NCBI GenBank assembly: GCA_025612375.1
Contig: JAAXKN010000019.1
Span: forward strand, 1-64,000
Length of the DNA: 64,000 nucleotides
Reading direction: 5' to 3'
Origin: Ignavibacteria bacterium
GTDB lineage: Bacteria > Bacteroidota > Ignavibacteria > Ignavibacteriales > SURF-24
The notes beneath the pieces are model-generated. The model was not told the DNA's origin, made no database searches, and saw only the letters and a program-made list of their open reading frames with translations. This document shows positions 45,180 to 55,049 of this stretch, piece by piece. Within the stretch, counting starts at the first letter, position 1, and every line of letters starts with the position of its first letter. A program made the position numbers and the translations under genes.

Positions 45180-47717
45180 ATGAAAAAGCATTTTTTACGT
45201 TTATTTATTCTCTTGTCCCTTGCCTGTCCCTTTACACTAAAGGCGCAGGTATTTGTTATCGATAACTTCGATAACGCCATCAAGGACTCGCTTTATATTA
45301 ACAATATCGAAAGCGGTTCCACGATGACACAGGCGCTTAGTACTACTGACAAACATGGCGGTACAGCGGCACTTGATTTCAAGGCTACTGTTGCCAACCT
45401 TCATACCTGGGGAAGTTATGCCCAGTTGATCCGCGCCAGAAAACCGGGTGCACCGTTCTTTAACTTCCAGGGCAGCGACTCTCTCAGCCTCTGGATCAAG
45501 GTTGTTAAAGCTCCAACTCATCCTGAAAGCGTCGTCTTCAGAATCCACCTGGGCGACAGACAGGACACAACCGGCAACTTGGAAGAATATGTGTATGAAA
45601 ATGCAACAATTTTAGATGCTGCCAGCGGCTGGGTTAACCTGAAAGTGCCACTAAAAGAAATTGACAGTAAGGAAAGAACAGTAGCTCCTGGCGACTCAGG
45701 ATTTGTTATCATTCCATCCAGCTGGAATCCTCCTCCGATTAACGACGGGAAGCTCGATCTTACTCATATATCACAGTACAATATTTCTTTTATTACTTCC
45801 GGCGCAATTGAAGATTCAATTGAAGTATTATATGATGATTTTGAACGCTCGGGCCTCAAACCTATTCCTTTTGTCGCCTTTAACGGCAAGGTTGTCAGCG
45901 GCGATATGACAATGGGTGCCTGGGGTAACAGTACCTCGGCTGTAGTTGACCCCGAGGGCGGCTCAGTGGCAGGAAAGGCTGCCATTAAATGGACACTCGA
46001 TCCTCAGACCTGGGATAATGGCGCTCACGGCTGGTGCGGCATTTATTTCGATTTCTCCGAAAGAAATATGGGCGGAAACTGGAAATATGTCGACACAATG
46101 AAATTAAGAGTAAAAATCCCGGCTGAATATAATGATGACCTGAGAATTCAGTTCGACGACGCAGCTAAGGGCAACATCAAATATGTCTTTAAGAAAGCTG
46201 ATTACAATTGGGATGGCACCTGGAAAACATTGAAAATGCCATTACAGGGCGGAGCTCATGATGGCTCAGCTACAACATTTGATTCTACAAGGGTCAATAA
46301 ATTTGAAATTATTGATGAAACAGGATCTGTAAAACCATGTGTTATTTATGTTGAAGACGTCTGGATGGGCAACCCTTCATTTGACGTAATTGCACCTGAG
46401 GCTCCCAAGGACCTCCAGGCTACAACTTCTACAGATTATACTAATATTATCGGCTGGACAGATGTTCCGGGCGAAGCAAATGAAACATACAATGTTTACT
46501 GCAGCTTAAAACCGATAACAGATGTAACTTCTTACGGCGTTGAACTCGTTAAAGGTAAAATTCCTCACGGAACAGGTACCGTTACTCACCTCCTGCGTAC
46601 CCCGCTCGAAGATGGCAGTGTCAGCTATTATTATGCTGTTACTTGTACAGATGCCAGCGGCAACGTAAGCAAGATTGCTTCAACTGCAAGTGCAACTTCA
46701 AACAGTGCAAAAGGCGTTCCGACTATCGCTCTTGGAACCCCGGTCGACTTTAAGGCTGATGGTAAGATTACTGAGTTCACTAATCTCTTTACTACTCTCG
46801 GCTATAAGCCGATCAGCATAAAGAAAACTGAAGGTACCGGCTTTGTTCCTGCTAACCAGAAATGGGATAGCGATGCCGATATTTCTGCCAAGGTTTATAT
46901 GGCAATGGACGACAATAACCTCTACATAGCTTTTGACGTTACTGACGACTATGTCGATGGCATGACAGCTGCTGATACTTATAAGAGAGATTGCCCGGAT
47001 CTTTTTATCGGTCTTTATGACTTCCGCGGTGCTGCTCATACGGCATTCGGCAGAGGCGTTACACCTGACTACCAGATCAGATTTAACCAGACCAAGATCA
47101 GATTCGATAATCCAACCTTAGACAGCCTTTACGCTCCAGGTGAAAATTACTACTGGGCAGAAAAAACAGCAGGCGGCGGCTATATAGTTGAAGCTAAGAT
47201 TCCTTTTACTGAAATACAGACAAGACGCCATACAGTTTCGGGCGCAGATTCATTGTTCAAGCCGGTCGAAGGCATGAAAATTCCAATCGACTTCGCTTTG
47301 AATGATGCAGACGCTACAGGCGAAAGAGAAGGTATCCTTACCTATTCTCCAAACAACGAAGACAAATCATACCAGGATGTTACAAGATGGATTTATACCT
47401 GGGTTGGCAAGAAATCAGTTGTCGGCGTTGAAAATGAAAAGAATACAACCGTTAAATCTTATTCATTATCACAGAACTATCCTAATCCGTTCAACCCGTC
47501 AACTACTATCAGGTATTCAATTCCTCAGGCAGGAAGGGTTACTCTGAAAGTATTTAACGTCCTCGGTAAGGAAATCTCAACTCTGGTTAACGAAGAAAAG
47601 AACCAGGGCAGCTATGAAGTTAAATTCGACGCTTCACAGCTCGCCAGCGGTATCTACTTCTACCAGATCGAAAGCGGCTCGTTCAGACAGGTTAATAAAA
47701 TGTTACTGCTTAAGTAA
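45180..47717 (+). CDS. T9SS-secreted carbohydrate-binding protein (CBM9/DOMON-like)
   Basis: The 845-residue protein has a signal peptide (LFILLSLACPFTLKAQ), two galactose-binding-like beta-sandwich domains (about 20-225 and 230-400), an FN3 domain (410-510, PKDLQATTS...ASGNVSKIAST), a CBM9/DOMON-type domain (about 515-755, VYMAMDDNNLYIAFDVTDDY) and a T9SS sorting domain (LSQNYPNPFNPST... to RQVNKMLLLK). No catalytic domain is recognisable, so it should capture polysaccharide at the cell surface, a functional counterpart of SusE/F-type proteins. A strong terminator follows (47741-47773). The ribosome binding site GGAGAGG supports ATG 45180. Confidence 0.85.
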   Translation: MKKHFLRLFILLSLACPFTLKAQVFVIDNFDNAIKDSLYINNIESGSTMTQALSTTDKHGGTAALDFKATVANLHTWGSYAQLIRARKPGAPFFNFQGSDSLSLWIKVVKAPTHPESVVFRIHLGDRQDTTGNLEEYVYENATILDAASGWVNLKVPLKEIDSKERTVAPGDSGFVIIPSSWNPPPINDGKLDLTHISQYNISFITSGAIEDSIEVLYDDFERSGLKPIPFVAFNGKVVSGDMTMGAWGNSTSAVVDPEGGSVAGKAAIKWTLDPQTWDNGAHGWCGIYFDFSERNMGGNWKYVDTMKLRVKIPAEYNDDLRIQFDDAAKGNIKYVFKKADYNWDGTWKTLKMPLQGGAHDGSATTFDSTRVNKFEIIDETGSVKPCVIYVEDVWMGNPSFDVIAPEAPKDLQATTSTDYTNIIGWTDVPGEANETYNVYCSLKPITDVTSYGVELVKGKIPHGTGTVTHLLRTPLEDGSVSYYYAVTCTDASGNVSKIASTASATSNSAKGVPTIALGTPVDFKADGKITEFTNLFTTLGYKPISIKKTEGTGFVPANQKWDSDADISAKVYMAMDDNNLYIAFDVTDDYVDGMTAADTYKRDCPDLFIGLYDFRGAAHTAFGRGVTPDYQIRFNQTKIRFDNPTLDSLYAPGENYYWAEKTAGGGYIVEAKIPFTEIQTRRHTVSGADSLFKPVEGMKIPIDFALNDADATGEREGILTYSPNNEDKSYQDVTRWIYTWVGKKSVVGVENEKNTTVKSYSLSQNYPNPFNPSTTIRYSIPQAGRVTLKVFNVLGKEISTLVNEEKNQGSYEVKFDASQLASGIYFYQIESGSFRQVNKMLLLK

Positions 47718-47740
47718 CAGTTTCACGTAATCACTCGGGC

Positions 47741-47773
47741 GGCGCAGGCCCAAAAGACCTGCGCCCCTTTTTT
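47741..47773 (+). terminator. Intrinsic terminator after the CBM9-type gene
   Basis: GGCGCAGG (47741-47748) pairs with CCTGCGCC (47758-47765), followed by CCTTTTTT. Confidence 0.9.
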
Positions 47774-47853
47774 CAATCACAGCAGAAATACAAATGAATT
47801 TTAGAGTAAACCACAATTATGATTGTGCAAAAATGCTTGGGGAGGTTAAGAAT

Positions 47854-50586
47854 TTGAAAACTCCTAGAAATACTTATGCTTTTGTTTTAAGTATGTTGCT
47901 GTTCATGTTTTTTATGAGTGCGGCTTCCTTTGCCGGAACCACGGGGAAAATCTCAGGAAAAGTGGTGGATTCCGAAACTGGGGAACCTATCGTAGGCGCC
48001 AATATTGTCCTGGAAGGCACTTACCTCGGTGCCGCAGCTGATATGAACGGCTATTATTATATAAATAATATCCCTCCGGGAAAATATACTATTGTAGCAA
48101 GCAGTATAGGCTATCAGAAAACAATTGTCCAGGATGTAATAGTTAAGATAGATCTTACTACCAAAATTGACATTAAGCTTTCCTCTACTTCAATAAATAT
48201 TGGCCGCGAAGTTGTCGTAAGGGCTGAACGCCCGCTGGTTCAGAAAGACCTTACATCCAATACGGCTACGGTTTCTTCCGAAGATATTAAAATGATGCCT
48301 GTTGAAAGTATTGGACAGGTTGTTAATTTGCAGGCCGGCGTCGTCGGCGGACACTTTAGAGGCGGCCGCTCTAACGAAGTTGCTTACCTCGTCGACGGTG
48401 TCTCCGTTACTGATGCTTTCAATAACTCAATGGGCGTTGAAATTGAAAATACTTCCGTAAGACAGATGGAGGTTATTTCCGGTACGTTCAACGCTGAATA
48501 CGGACAGGCTATGTCGGGCGTCGTTAACATTGTTACTCAGGACGGCTCCCAGAACTACGAGGGATCTGCCTCGGCTTACGTTGGAAATTACGTTACTTCA
48601 CATAAAGATTTGTTCCATAACCTCGATAAAATGGACAGAGTGGCCTCCCAGAACCTCCAGTTCAGCTTCTCGGGACCTGTTCCCTACCTCAAAGGACTGA
48701 CGTTCTTTACTACGGGCCGCTATTTTAACGACGAAGGTTATCTCTACGGACAGAGGGTCTATAATGTAACTGACGATGCTCCCCTTCCGGTACAGGTATT
48801 CGACGGCACTAAGACCACTACGGAATATGTAATGAGGAACACCGGCGACGGCAGCTACGTCCCGATGAACCCCAACAAAAAATATTCTTTTAACGGCAAG
48901 CTGACCTATACTCTTCCCGGCTTTAAGTTCAGCTACAGCTTGTTCTGGGATGATAACTATAACAAATACTACAATCATTCATTTTTCCAGACTCCTGACG
49001 GTATTAAAAAACACTACCGCAATAATACCATTAATACCTTTCAGGCTACACACGTAATTTCTCAGAGCACTTTCCAGACCCTGCAGCTCTCGACAAATTA
49101 CCATAACTATTACGGATACCTTTATGCCGATCCCTTTGATTCAAGATATGTAAACCCAACACAGGGCCTGCCTATCACGAATTATACTTTCCGCTCAGGC
49201 GGCAATGAAGGCGACCGCTATGAAAGATATACACGCACCAATATCCTTAAGTGGACACTTGCAAGCCAGGTATCCAAAGAACATAAGATCGGTGCAGGTA
49301 TTGAAGCCAGAATGCATAAGATGTTTAACCATAGCATGTCTATAATCAATTTAACTGAGGATGTTCCCGATACAGCTTCTCATATTGACGGCAAGACAAT
49401 CTTTACACTCGGCTACATGAACTACGGCACTTCTTCAGACAGGGGCTATAATACCGGATACACCAAGAAACCTTTTGAAGTTTCTGCCTACATACAGGAT
49501 AAGATGGAATACGATATCATGATCATCAATGCGGGCGTAAGATTTGAATACTTCGATGCCAATGCAAGCATGCCGGCTGACTGGAAAAATCCGAGAAATA
49601 ACCCTCTCTATCCGGGAGCCGGACTTATGACAAAGTCAAAACCAAAGTTCCAGATTAGCCCGCGCCTGGGAGCCTCTTTCCCAATCAGCGACAAGGGTGC
49701 AATCCACTTCTCGTACGGTCACTTTTTCCAGATGCCGAACTTTGAAAACCTGTATTATAACTCTGACTATATCGTCAGCCCGACTACGGGCCTGAGCTCA
49801 ATTACAGGTAACCCTGATCTTAAGGGACAGAAAACTGTAATGTATGAAATCGGACTTCAGCAGGTGCTCTTCCCGAACGTTGCATTCGACCTGACAGTTT
49901 ACTACAGGGATATAAGAGACTTGCTCGGTATGGAAATTATTAAAACTTACGAAGGCTTCCGCTATGCAAAATACATCAATCAGGACTACGGCAACGTACG
50001 CGGATTTATTGTAACTCTTGAGAAGATGTTCAGCGACTATTTCGGAGCCAAGATAGACTATACCTACCAGATCGCTGAGGGTAACTCTTCTGACCCGACA
50101 TCTGTATTTAACAACAACCAGACAGATCCTCCTATTGCAACTCCCAAGAGGGTTGTGCCTCTGGACTGGGATCAGAGATCAACTCTTAACCTCACTCTGA
50201 ACGTTGGCAATATGGGCGACTGGTCTGTCGGTCTTATCTGCAGCTACGGTACAGGTATGCCTTATACAGAAGATCCTTTATACGTCAACGGCCTCATATT
50301 CAACAATATGGGTATAAAGCCTTCAACATATAATGTGGACTTAAGAGCTGAGAAAAACTTCAACGTGGCCGGATTAAACATCAATACATTCCTCCTGGTT
50401 TATAACCTTCTCGACATAAAGAATCAGTATGGTGTTTACGGCTCTACTGGAACAGCCACTTCGGACTTAAATACAAAAAGAGCAGTACCGATTGTCGGTT
50501 TGAATACTATTGAAGACATGATTAATAATCCTACAATGTATTCGACTCCAAGACAGATACGTCTTGGCCTGTCGGTGGGATTTTAG
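47854..50586 (+). CDS. TonB-dependent outer-membrane receptor with carboxypeptidase-like domain
   Basis: The start is TTG 47854, chosen because GGAGG lies eight bases upstream and a signal peptide begins there (NTYAFVLSMLLFMFF); an in-frame ATG at 47794 has no such site. The 910-residue product has an N-terminal carboxypeptidase-regulatory-like domain (about 30-115, ISGKVVDSETGEPIVGANIV), a plug (about 125-240, SNTATVSSEDIKMMPV, ending VVNIVTQDGS) and a 22-strand barrel ending in Phe. It imports oligosaccharides across the outer membrane using TonB. No SusD gene is adjacent; instead a large secreted protein and PorV follow. Confidence 0.92.
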   Translation: MKTPRNTYAFVLSMLLFMFFMSAASFAGTTGKISGKVVDSETGEPIVGANIVLEGTYLGAAADMNGYYYINNIPPGKYTIVASSIGYQKTIVQDVIVKIDLTTKIDIKLSSTSINIGREVVVRAERPLVQKDLTSNTATVSSEDIKMMPVESIGQVVNLQAGVVGGHFRGGRSNEVAYLVDGVSVTDAFNNSMGVEIENTSVRQMEVISGTFNAEYGQAMSGVVNIVTQDGSQNYEGSASAYVGNYVTSHKDLFHNLDKMDRVASQNLQFSFSGPVPYLKGLTFFTTGRYFNDEGYLYGQRVYNVTDDAPLPVQVFDGTKTTTEYVMRNTGDGSYVPMNPNKKYSFNGKLTYTLPGFKFSYSLFWDDNYNKYYNHSFFQTPDGIKKHYRNNTINTFQATHVISQSTFQTLQLSTNYHNYYGYLYADPFDSRYVNPTQGLPITNYTFRSGGNEGDRYERYTRTNILKWTLASQVSKEHKIGAGIEARMHKMFNHSMSIINLTEDVPDTASHIDGKTIFTLGYMNYGTSSDRGYNTGYTKKPFEVSAYIQDKMEYDIMIINAGVRFEYFDANASMPADWKNPRNNPLYPGAGLMTKSKPKFQISPRLGASFPISDKGAIHFSYGHFFQMPNFENLYYNSDYIVSPTTGLSSITGNPDLKGQKTVMYEIGLQQVLFPNVAFDLTVYYRDIRDLLGMEIIKTYEGFRYAKYINQDYGNVRGFIVTLEKMFSDYFGAKIDYTYQIAEGNSSDPTSVFNNNQTDPPIATPKRVVPLDWDQRSTLNLTLNVGNMGDWSVGLICSYGTGMPYTEDPLYVNGLIFNNMGIKPSTYNVDLRAEKNFNVAGLNINTFLLVYNLLDIKNQYGVYGSTGTATSDLNTKRAVPIVGLNTIEDMINNPTMYSTPRQIRLGLSVGF

Positions 50587-50599
50587 GAGAATACCGGAG

Positions 50600-53500
50600 A
50601 TGAAAATGACAAAAAAACTACTATACACTTTGGCATTGCTGCTCGTTTCACAGGTGGCTTTTGCACAAAACGGCATCGATCAGATGATGAAATACCGCAG
50701 CGAACCCAAAGGCAACATTCAGTACCGCAAAGAAGGGGTCCTGCAGGGAAATCTGGTCAGAACTTTGTTCCAGAACCAGGGTGAGGTAGGCCACTGGCCG
50801 AATTCACCTTCAGGCGAATGGCCCAAAGGAAGCGGTATCGATAACCTCGACGGCGTTAGCGTTCTGGTGGCAACCGAAATAAGTACACCGGATGCCCCGA
50901 ATAAGCTCAGCCATCCCCTGCAGACCGCTTACAGGGAGTGGATGGACAGTGACCCTGTAACAGGTGACCTTTGGGGATTTGAACCTGTACCGGGATATTT
51001 CTATGAGTCCCCTACGGGAAACACAGATTCAACTTCAAAGTCTCCTGCCATCAGCTCCAACCAGGCTACCTGGCCCCTCAAATGGCCAAGAGCCCTGCCG
51101 GTTGAAAATCCTGAAGAATGGGATGGATACTGGTATGGATACTTCGGCCGCGGCGTTAAAAATGCCGACGAGGAGACTTTCTTTGTAATGGACGATTCTA
51201 AAGACGGCGAATGGAAAAGACCCCCTTATAACTTCTACCCTATTGCCTCCGACCACGACCGTGGCGGCATTGGCCTCAGAGTTGAAGTTCGCGGCTTCCA
51301 GTGGTCGCACGTTCTGGCCGAAGATATTATCTTCTGGCATTATGATATAGTTAATATTTCTGACAATAATTACGAAAAGACTTACTTCGGATTTTATACC
51401 GATATTGGCTCGGGCGGTCAGAACAGTTCCGATGATAACGCATATTACGATAAAAAGCTGGATATCGCTTACGGTTGGGATGCACTCGGACAGCTCACCA
51501 ACGGTAAGAAGATAGGCTACTACGGTTACGCTTACCTTGAAAGCCCGGGCAACTCTTTTGACGGAACCGACAACGATGAGGACGGCCTTATTGATGAAAG
51601 ACGCGACAACGGCCCGGGAGAACTTGTAAACGGACCGATCGGTATCTTTGGCGCTCCTAAGCTCCACTGGTCAGGCGACGAAAACGGCGACTGGCTCGGC
51701 TATGTTGACGCAAACGGCAACGGCAAGTGGGATAAAGATGAGCCCCTTAATGATGACGTGGGTAAAGACGGACTCGGCCCATTTGACGTGGACTATAAGG
51801 GTCCCGACGAAGGCGAAGGCGACGGAATGCCTACAGACGGTGAACCTCATTTCGGCAAGACAGATAAGAATGAATCAGACCAGATCGGTCTTACTGCTCT
51901 TTCAATCTATGTGCTTGGCGACGGCGGCGTAGGCGGCGGCTGGCCTAAAGACGACGAGCAGATGTGGAAGAAAATGAGCTCCGGTACATTCGATACCGAA
52001 ATCCAGAAAAAGAATATCAGTATGGTCTTTGCTTCAGGTCCCTTCCCTCTTAAACAGGCACTGAGAGAAAGATTCTCTATGGCTCTTGTTTTCGGCAGCG
52101 ACTTAGAAGACCTGATCTTCAACAAGGAAACGGTTCAGCAGATCTATAACGCTAACTATAACTTCTCTAAGCCTCCTTTGAAGCCGCACGTAACTGCAGT
52201 TGCCGGCGACGGAAAAGTGTTCCTCTTCTGGGACAGCAAGGCTGAGGAATCACGCGACCCGTTCCTGGGATATGAAAAGGGTAAACCGGAATTAGGCTAT
52301 AAGAAAGACTTCGAAGGTTACATGATCTATAGAAGTACTGAACCTGAATTCCAGGATATCAAGACTATAACTGACTCAAAAGGCGCTCCTAAATACTGGA
52401 AGCCGATTGCTCAGTTCGACCTTATTGACAGCGTTAAAGGTCCCGACCCTGTTGGAATTAACGGCGCTTCTTTCTGGAGAGGCGACAATAACGGCCTCCA
52501 GCACTCATTCGTGGATACAGACGTTAAAAACGGCATAAAATACTATTACGCCGTGGTTTCATACGATATGGGTGACCCGAAATTCGGCACCAAGGGCCTG
52601 CAGCCTACTGAGTGTACAAAGATCATTGCTCAGGACTTTGCCGGAAACGTTAACTTCGTGGACGTTAACTGCGCTGTTTTAACTCCAAATGCTCCGGTGG
52701 CCGGATATACACCTCCGCAGATAGTCGGCAACCTTAAGAAAGTTTCCGAGGGCGTCGGTACCGGTAGAATGTCTGTGGACGTCCTTAGCCCTAACAGCAT
52801 TAAGGACAACGTCAGCTATAAGGTTAGGTTTAATTCAACAGGCTTAATGCCGAAATACACTACAAGCTCATTTGATATCATTAGAACAGAAGGCAGCCAG
52901 ACAGATACAATAGTTGTCGGACAGGATACTTCACACATCGGTCAGGGAAAATCAAGCCTTCCTTTTGACGGCATGACCGTGAGTGTCGAAAACGACAGCA
53001 TCTCTATCGTAGATTCACTTACTAACTGGCTTGTTGGTAAAAGTAATCTCCTTAGAGCTTACGCAGACAGGAATCTGCAGTATGGCGTTAAATGGCCTAA
53101 TGATTACCAGCTTGAGTTCCTTCCCGGCAAAACCGTGCCGTCATTAAGCGCAACTTACCCCAACAATCAGGGGATGAACGTGAACTTTATAGCTACAAAT
53201 ATCGCAACAGGTGATACCGTTCCTGTTATCGTATTTGACCTGGACGACAACGGTGAATTCAATGTGGGTGATGAATTCGCCATAGTTGAATTTGCCGATA
53301 AGAACAAAAACGGCAAGAAAGAATTCAGCGAGCGTAACTTCGCATGGCACTTTACTTACAGGCCGCTTTTCGGCGACCCTGTTGAGCCTCAGGCAGGAGA
53401 TAAATTCATCCTTTCTACCAGCAAGCCCTTTAAACAGGGAGACGCCTTTACATTTACAACAAAGGCTTCTACTGTCGACAATGCGCTGGCCCAGAATCAG

Positions 53501-53815
53501 CTTGATAGAATTTCCGTTGTGCCTAACCCTTATATAAGTGCAGCTGAATGGGAGCCTAAAACACTCAACCAGTTCGGCCGCGGCGACAGAAGAATTGAAT
53601 TCATTCACCTGCCGGCTAAGTGCACCATCAGGATTTATACTATCGCTGGTGCCCTGGTTAAAACACTGCAGAAGGATTCTGCCCCAAGCGACGGCTCCGT
53701 TTTCTGGAACCTGGTTTCTGAGGACGGTATGGATATAGCCTATGGCCTTTATATCTATCACGTCGATGCACCCGGAATCGGTGAGCATATCGGTAAATTC
53801 GCGGTAATTAAATAG
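50600..53815 (+). CDS. Large secreted surface protein with Asp-rich Ca-binding segments
   Basis: The 1071-residue product has a signal peptide (LLYTLALLLVSQVAFAQ). The start is ATG 50600 or 50606, fourteen to twenty bases after the TonB receptor stop, with a GGAG just upstream. The middle has aspartate/glycine-rich EF-hand or thrombospondin-3-like stretches (DNDEDGLIDERRDNG, VDANGNGKWDKDEP, DLDDNGEFNVGDEF, DKNKNGKKEFSE), which suggest calcium binding. The C-terminus is FlgD-Ig-like (VPNPYISAAEWEPKT... to HIGKFAVIK) rather than the usual NYPNPFNP form. It probably assembles with the receptor, but no enzymatic motif is visible. Confidence 0.8.
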   Translation: MKMTKKLLYTLALLLVSQVAFAQNGIDQMMKYRSEPKGNIQYRKEGVLQGNLVRTLFQNQGEVGHWPNSPSGEWPKGSGIDNLDGVSVLVATEISTPDAPNKLSHPLQTAYREWMDSDPVTGDLWGFEPVPGYFYESPTGNTDSTSKSPAISSNQATWPLKWPRALPVENPEEWDGYWYGYFGRGVKNADEETFFVMDDSKDGEWKRPPYNFYPIASDHDRGGIGLRVEVRGFQWSHVLAEDIIFWHYDIVNISDNNYEKTYFGFYTDIGSGGQNSSDDNAYYDKKLDIAYGWDALGQLTNGKKIGYYGYAYLESPGNSFDGTDNDEDGLIDERRDNGPGELVNGPIGIFGAPKLHWSGDENGDWLGYVDANGNGKWDKDEPLNDDVGKDGLGPFDVDYKGPDEGEGDGMPTDGEPHFGKTDKNESDQIGLTALSIYVLGDGGVGGGWPKDDEQMWKKMSSGTFDTEIQKKNISMVFASGPFPLKQALRERFSMALVFGSDLEDLIFNKETVQQIYNANYNFSKPPLKPHVTAVAGDGKVFLFWDSKAEESRDPFLGYEKGKPELGYKKDFEGYMIYRSTEPEFQDIKTITDSKGAPKYWKPIAQFDLIDSVKGPDPVGINGASFWRGDNNGLQHSFVDTDVKNGIKYYYAVVSYDMGDPKFGTKGLQPTECTKIIAQDFAGNVNFVDVNCAVLTPNAPVAGYTPPQIVGNLKKVSEGVGTGRMSVDVLSPNSIKDNVSYKVRFNSTGLMPKYTTSSFDIIRTEGSQTDTIVVGQDTSHIGQGKSSLPFDGMTVSVENDSISIVDSLTNWLVGKSNLLRAYADRNLQYGVKWPNDYQLEFLPGKTVPSLSATYPNNQGMNVNFIATNIATGDTVPVIVFDLDDNGEFNVGDEFAIVEFADKNKNGKKEFSERNFAWHFTYRPLFGDPVEPQAGDKFILSTSKPFKQGDAFTFTTKASTVDNALAQNQLDRISVVPNPYISAAEWEPKTLNQFGRGDRRIEFIHLPAKCTIRIYTIAGALVKTLQKDSAPSDGSVFWNLVSEDGMDIAYGLYIYHVDAPGIGEHIGKFAVIK

Positions 53816-53828
53816 AGGTCGAAATAAA

Positions 53829-54842
53829 ATGAAAAAAATATATATATTTATCGTACTTGTGCTTTTTGCAACGCTCGAAATATCTGCGCAGACCTATGTG
53901 GCCGACGTTTCGAAAAAAGGTACCACTGCGGCTCCCTTCCTTTCTATAGGACAGGGAGCAAAGGCGGCTTCAATGGGCAGCGCATTTGTTGCAGTTGCAG
54001 ACGATCCGAGTGCAATGTACTGGAATCCTTCAGGCCTTGCAAACCTCAGCGGCGTAAACGTACTGTTTGACCATACTGAATGGTTTGCGGGTATCAGATT
54101 CAACTATGTCGGTATTACTTACAGCCTGGGCGACTTTGGAAACATCGGCGCCAGCTTTACCGCTTCCGACATAGGCGAAATGAATGTAACAACAATCAAC
54201 GAGCCGGAAGGTACCGGCGAAGTCTTTAAGGTTAATGACGTTGCCTTCAGTGTTGCATACGCCCTTAAGCTTACGGATAATTTTTCAATAGGCATTAACC
54301 CCAAATTCATCAGCCAGTCGATCTGGAGAATGAACGCTACGGGTATCGCTCTCGATATGGGCGTCCAGTACGTGACACCTTTTGACGGCGCCGTTCTTGC
54401 TATGTCTATTGCAAATTTCGGTTCCAGAATGCAGCTGACCGGTAACTCGGCTCTCAAGGTTATACAAATGGGTACTAACGACAAGGTGCCTGCATACCTT
54501 CAGACTGAAGAATGGGCCCTGCCGCTGAACTTCAGGGTCGGTATCGCTTATCAGCCCCTGAAAACCCAGATGCATAAGCTGACTCTGGCTGTCGATGCAA
54601 TGCATCCTAACGACAACTACGAAAGCGTTAACGCTGGCGCTGAATATCTCTTCAACGACTTCGTGGCTTTCCGCGGCGGCTATAATTCCCTCTTCCTGAA
54701 AGATTCCGAACAGTCCTTTACTTTGGGCTTCGGCCTTAAACAGCAGATACTGGGCAACATAGCTGTAAAACTGGACTATGCTTTCGAGAAGTTCGGACGC
54801 CTGAATAATATTCAGAAATTTACTCTGGGTATTAATTTCTAA
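53829..54842 (+). CDS. PorV/PorQ-family outer-membrane protein
   Basis: The 337-residue beta-barrel protein has a signal peptide (IYIFIVLVLFATLEISAQ) and the family hallmark near residues 36-72: FLSIGQGAKAASMGSAFVAVADDPSAMYWNPSGLA. PorV acts as the shuttle that carries T9SS cargo to the attachment complex; this family also includes FadL-like small-molecule channels. Its position as the last gene after the receptor and the large surface protein suggests a dedicated outer-membrane partner of that protein, an inference from gene order. AGAGG at 53813 supports the start, and a terminator follows (54918-54942). Confidence 0.85.
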   Translation: MKKIYIFIVLVLFATLEISAQTYVADVSKKGTTAAPFLSIGQGAKAASMGSAFVAVADDPSAMYWNPSGLANLSGVNVLFDHTEWFAGIRFNYVGITYSLGDFGNIGASFTASDIGEMNVTTINEPEGTGEVFKVNDVAFSVAYALKLTDNFSIGINPKFISQSIWRMNATGIALDMGVQYVTPFDGAVLAMSIANFGSRMQLTGNSALKVIQMGTNDKVPAYLQTEEWALPLNFRVGIAYQPLKTQMHKLTLAVDAMHPNDNYESVNAGAEYLFNDFVAFRGGYNSLFLKDSEQSFTLGFGLKQQILGNIAVKLDYAFEKFGRLNNIQKFTLGINF

Positions 54843-54917
54843 TGCGGCTAAAGCCAAAAGTAGTTGCGTTACTGTTTTTTCAAACCGCTCTTTTGAGTAA
54901 AGTTGTTCATGTGAATC

Positions 54918-54942
54918 AGGTGGGGCATTTGCCCCACCTTTC
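54918..54942 (+). terminator. Intrinsic terminator after the PorV-type gene
   Basis: AGGTGGGGC (54918-54926) pairs with GCCCCACCT (54931-54939) around ATTT, followed by TTCTAAAACTTT. Confidence 0.75.
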
Positions 54943-55049
54943 TAAAACTTTCTTTGCCTCTGCTAAAGCCGACAGCTTCTTCCTTTGTGGTGCCTCTACT
55001 GCTTAAATTCTATATGCTTTCCTATTAAATAAACATCTTTGGTGTCAAA

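Noticed and set aside
51035-51667. 210-codon antisense frame
   Set aside because: It is fully inside the large surface protein gene, whose own frame has a signal peptide and repeats; it is a shadow of biased codon use.
53144-53788. 214-codon antisense frame
   Set aside because: Antisense to the C-terminal domain of the same surface protein; no start site signals.
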